Source of the DNA: Bacteroidaceae bacterium
GTDB lineage: Bacteria > Bacteroidota > Bacteroidia > Bacteroidales > Bacteroidaceae
Reading direction: 5' to 3'
Length of the DNA: 15,738 bases
Assembly (NCBI GenBank): GCA_016302435.1
Contig: JAEDNQ010000037.1
Span: forward strand, 1 to 15,738
Positions within the stretch are counted from its first letter, which is position 1, and every line of letters starts with the position of its first letter. Shown in pieces: positions 15,634 to 15,738 of the stretch. The notes under the pieces are model-generated. The model saw nothing but the letters and a program-made list of their open reading frames with translations. It did not search any database and was not told the origin of the DNA. A program made the translations under genes and the position numbers.

Positions 15634-15702
15634 GCTCTTTTGGTTGACATTTGGTCATCCAGATTGCAATTATGCCATACACTACGCTATTGGAAATCCA
15701 CC

Positions 15703-15738
15703 TTACTGACCCGCCCTCTCTTTCATCTCGAAGACGAC
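15703..15738 (-). CDS. Possible 3' end of a gene entering from the right edge
   Basis: The minus strand is open from the window edge for 11 codons (VVFEMKERAGQ) and ends at TAA (15703-15705). A small terminator-like hairpin and then a promoter box follow in the same direction, which is why it could be the tail of a neighbouring minus-strand gene. Eleven residues are far too few to identify a family, and the frame could be open by chance. Confidence 0.25.
   Translation of the reverse strand, partial: VVFEMKERAGQ

Larger units (their letters stand above)
15418..15702. other. Intergenic region upstream of the FlaA1-type gene
   Basis: I see no convincing gene in these 285 bases. Reading on the minus strand it contains a weak terminator (15616-15633), a TAnnTTTG box (15553-15560), and then an apparently untranslated leader of about 128 bases before the ATG at 15417, or 164 before the ATG at 15381. 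An 11-base string TCTTTCGAAGG (15420-15430) just before the start also occurs at 12361-12371 beside the start of the OmpA-family gene. A plus-strand frame of 80 codons (15467-15709) crosses these signals and shows no protein-like character. Confidence 0.5.

Noticed and set aside
15467..15709. Plus-strand frame of 80 codons near the right edge
   Set aside because: It crosses a minus-strand promoter box and a hairpin and has no domain or signal peptide.

Overview
The window looks like chromosome of a host-associated member of the Bacteroidales, most likely near Prevotellaceae or Muribaculaceae. The reasons are: promoter elements of the Bacteroidetes type (TTTG/TTG, 19-20 bases, TAnnTTTG); several secreted proteins whose predicted signal peptidase I cut leaves glutamine at +1; a BspA-type leucine-rich-repeat protein; and a lipoprotein of the animal-type glutaminyl cyclase/M28 family, known from Porphyromonas, Tannerella and Prevotella. 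The genus is inference. I see no tRNA, rRNA, CRISPR, insertion sequence or phage gene.

Layout. All genes but one lie on the minus strand. Positions 16-51 hold a strong terminator, followed (reading leftward toward it) by an MsbA-like ABC exporter (79-1917) preceded by sufE (2011-2436). A 9-bp tandem array (2462-2533) separates sufE from a glutaminyl cyclase/M28 lipoprotein (2537-3517), which has its own good promoter. Next is rdgB (3706-4338), a housecleaning nucleotide pyrophosphatase. A 285-base divergent region carries the promoter of the only plus-strand gene, an Lrp/AsnC regulator (4624-5160). That gene ends at a strong hairpin terminator (5202-5237) facing the convergent comF-like gene.

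The right two thirds (5256-15417) is one uninterrupted minus-strand run of cell-envelope genes. In transcription order they are: a membrane-anchored FlaA1/CapD-type nucleotide-sugar dehydratase or epimerase; two related outer-membrane proteins, one with an intact OmpA-type peptidoglycan-binding domain and one with a degenerate version; a BspA-like LRR protein whose 3' end is duplicated as a 49-bp tandem repeat; a TPR protein; an outer-membrane beta-barrel; and comF, 6 bases behind the barrel gene. A TAnnTTTG box and a weak upstream terminator lie before the first gene.

How the genes fit together: most of the window concerns building the cell envelope (lipid or lipid-linked export, sugar-nucleotide modification, outer-membrane barrels, peptidoglycan anchoring, surface LRR and periplasmic TPR scaffolds). 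The most coherent signal is that all five non-lipoprotein exported proteins expose Gln at +1, and the same window encodes the enzyme family that cyclises N-terminal Gln. I found no clearly new multi-gene defence or mobile system. The main unexplained structures are the 49-bp and 9-bp tandem repeats, the FlaA1-type enzyme lacking its usual middle domain, and the tandem OmpA pair with one degenerate domain.
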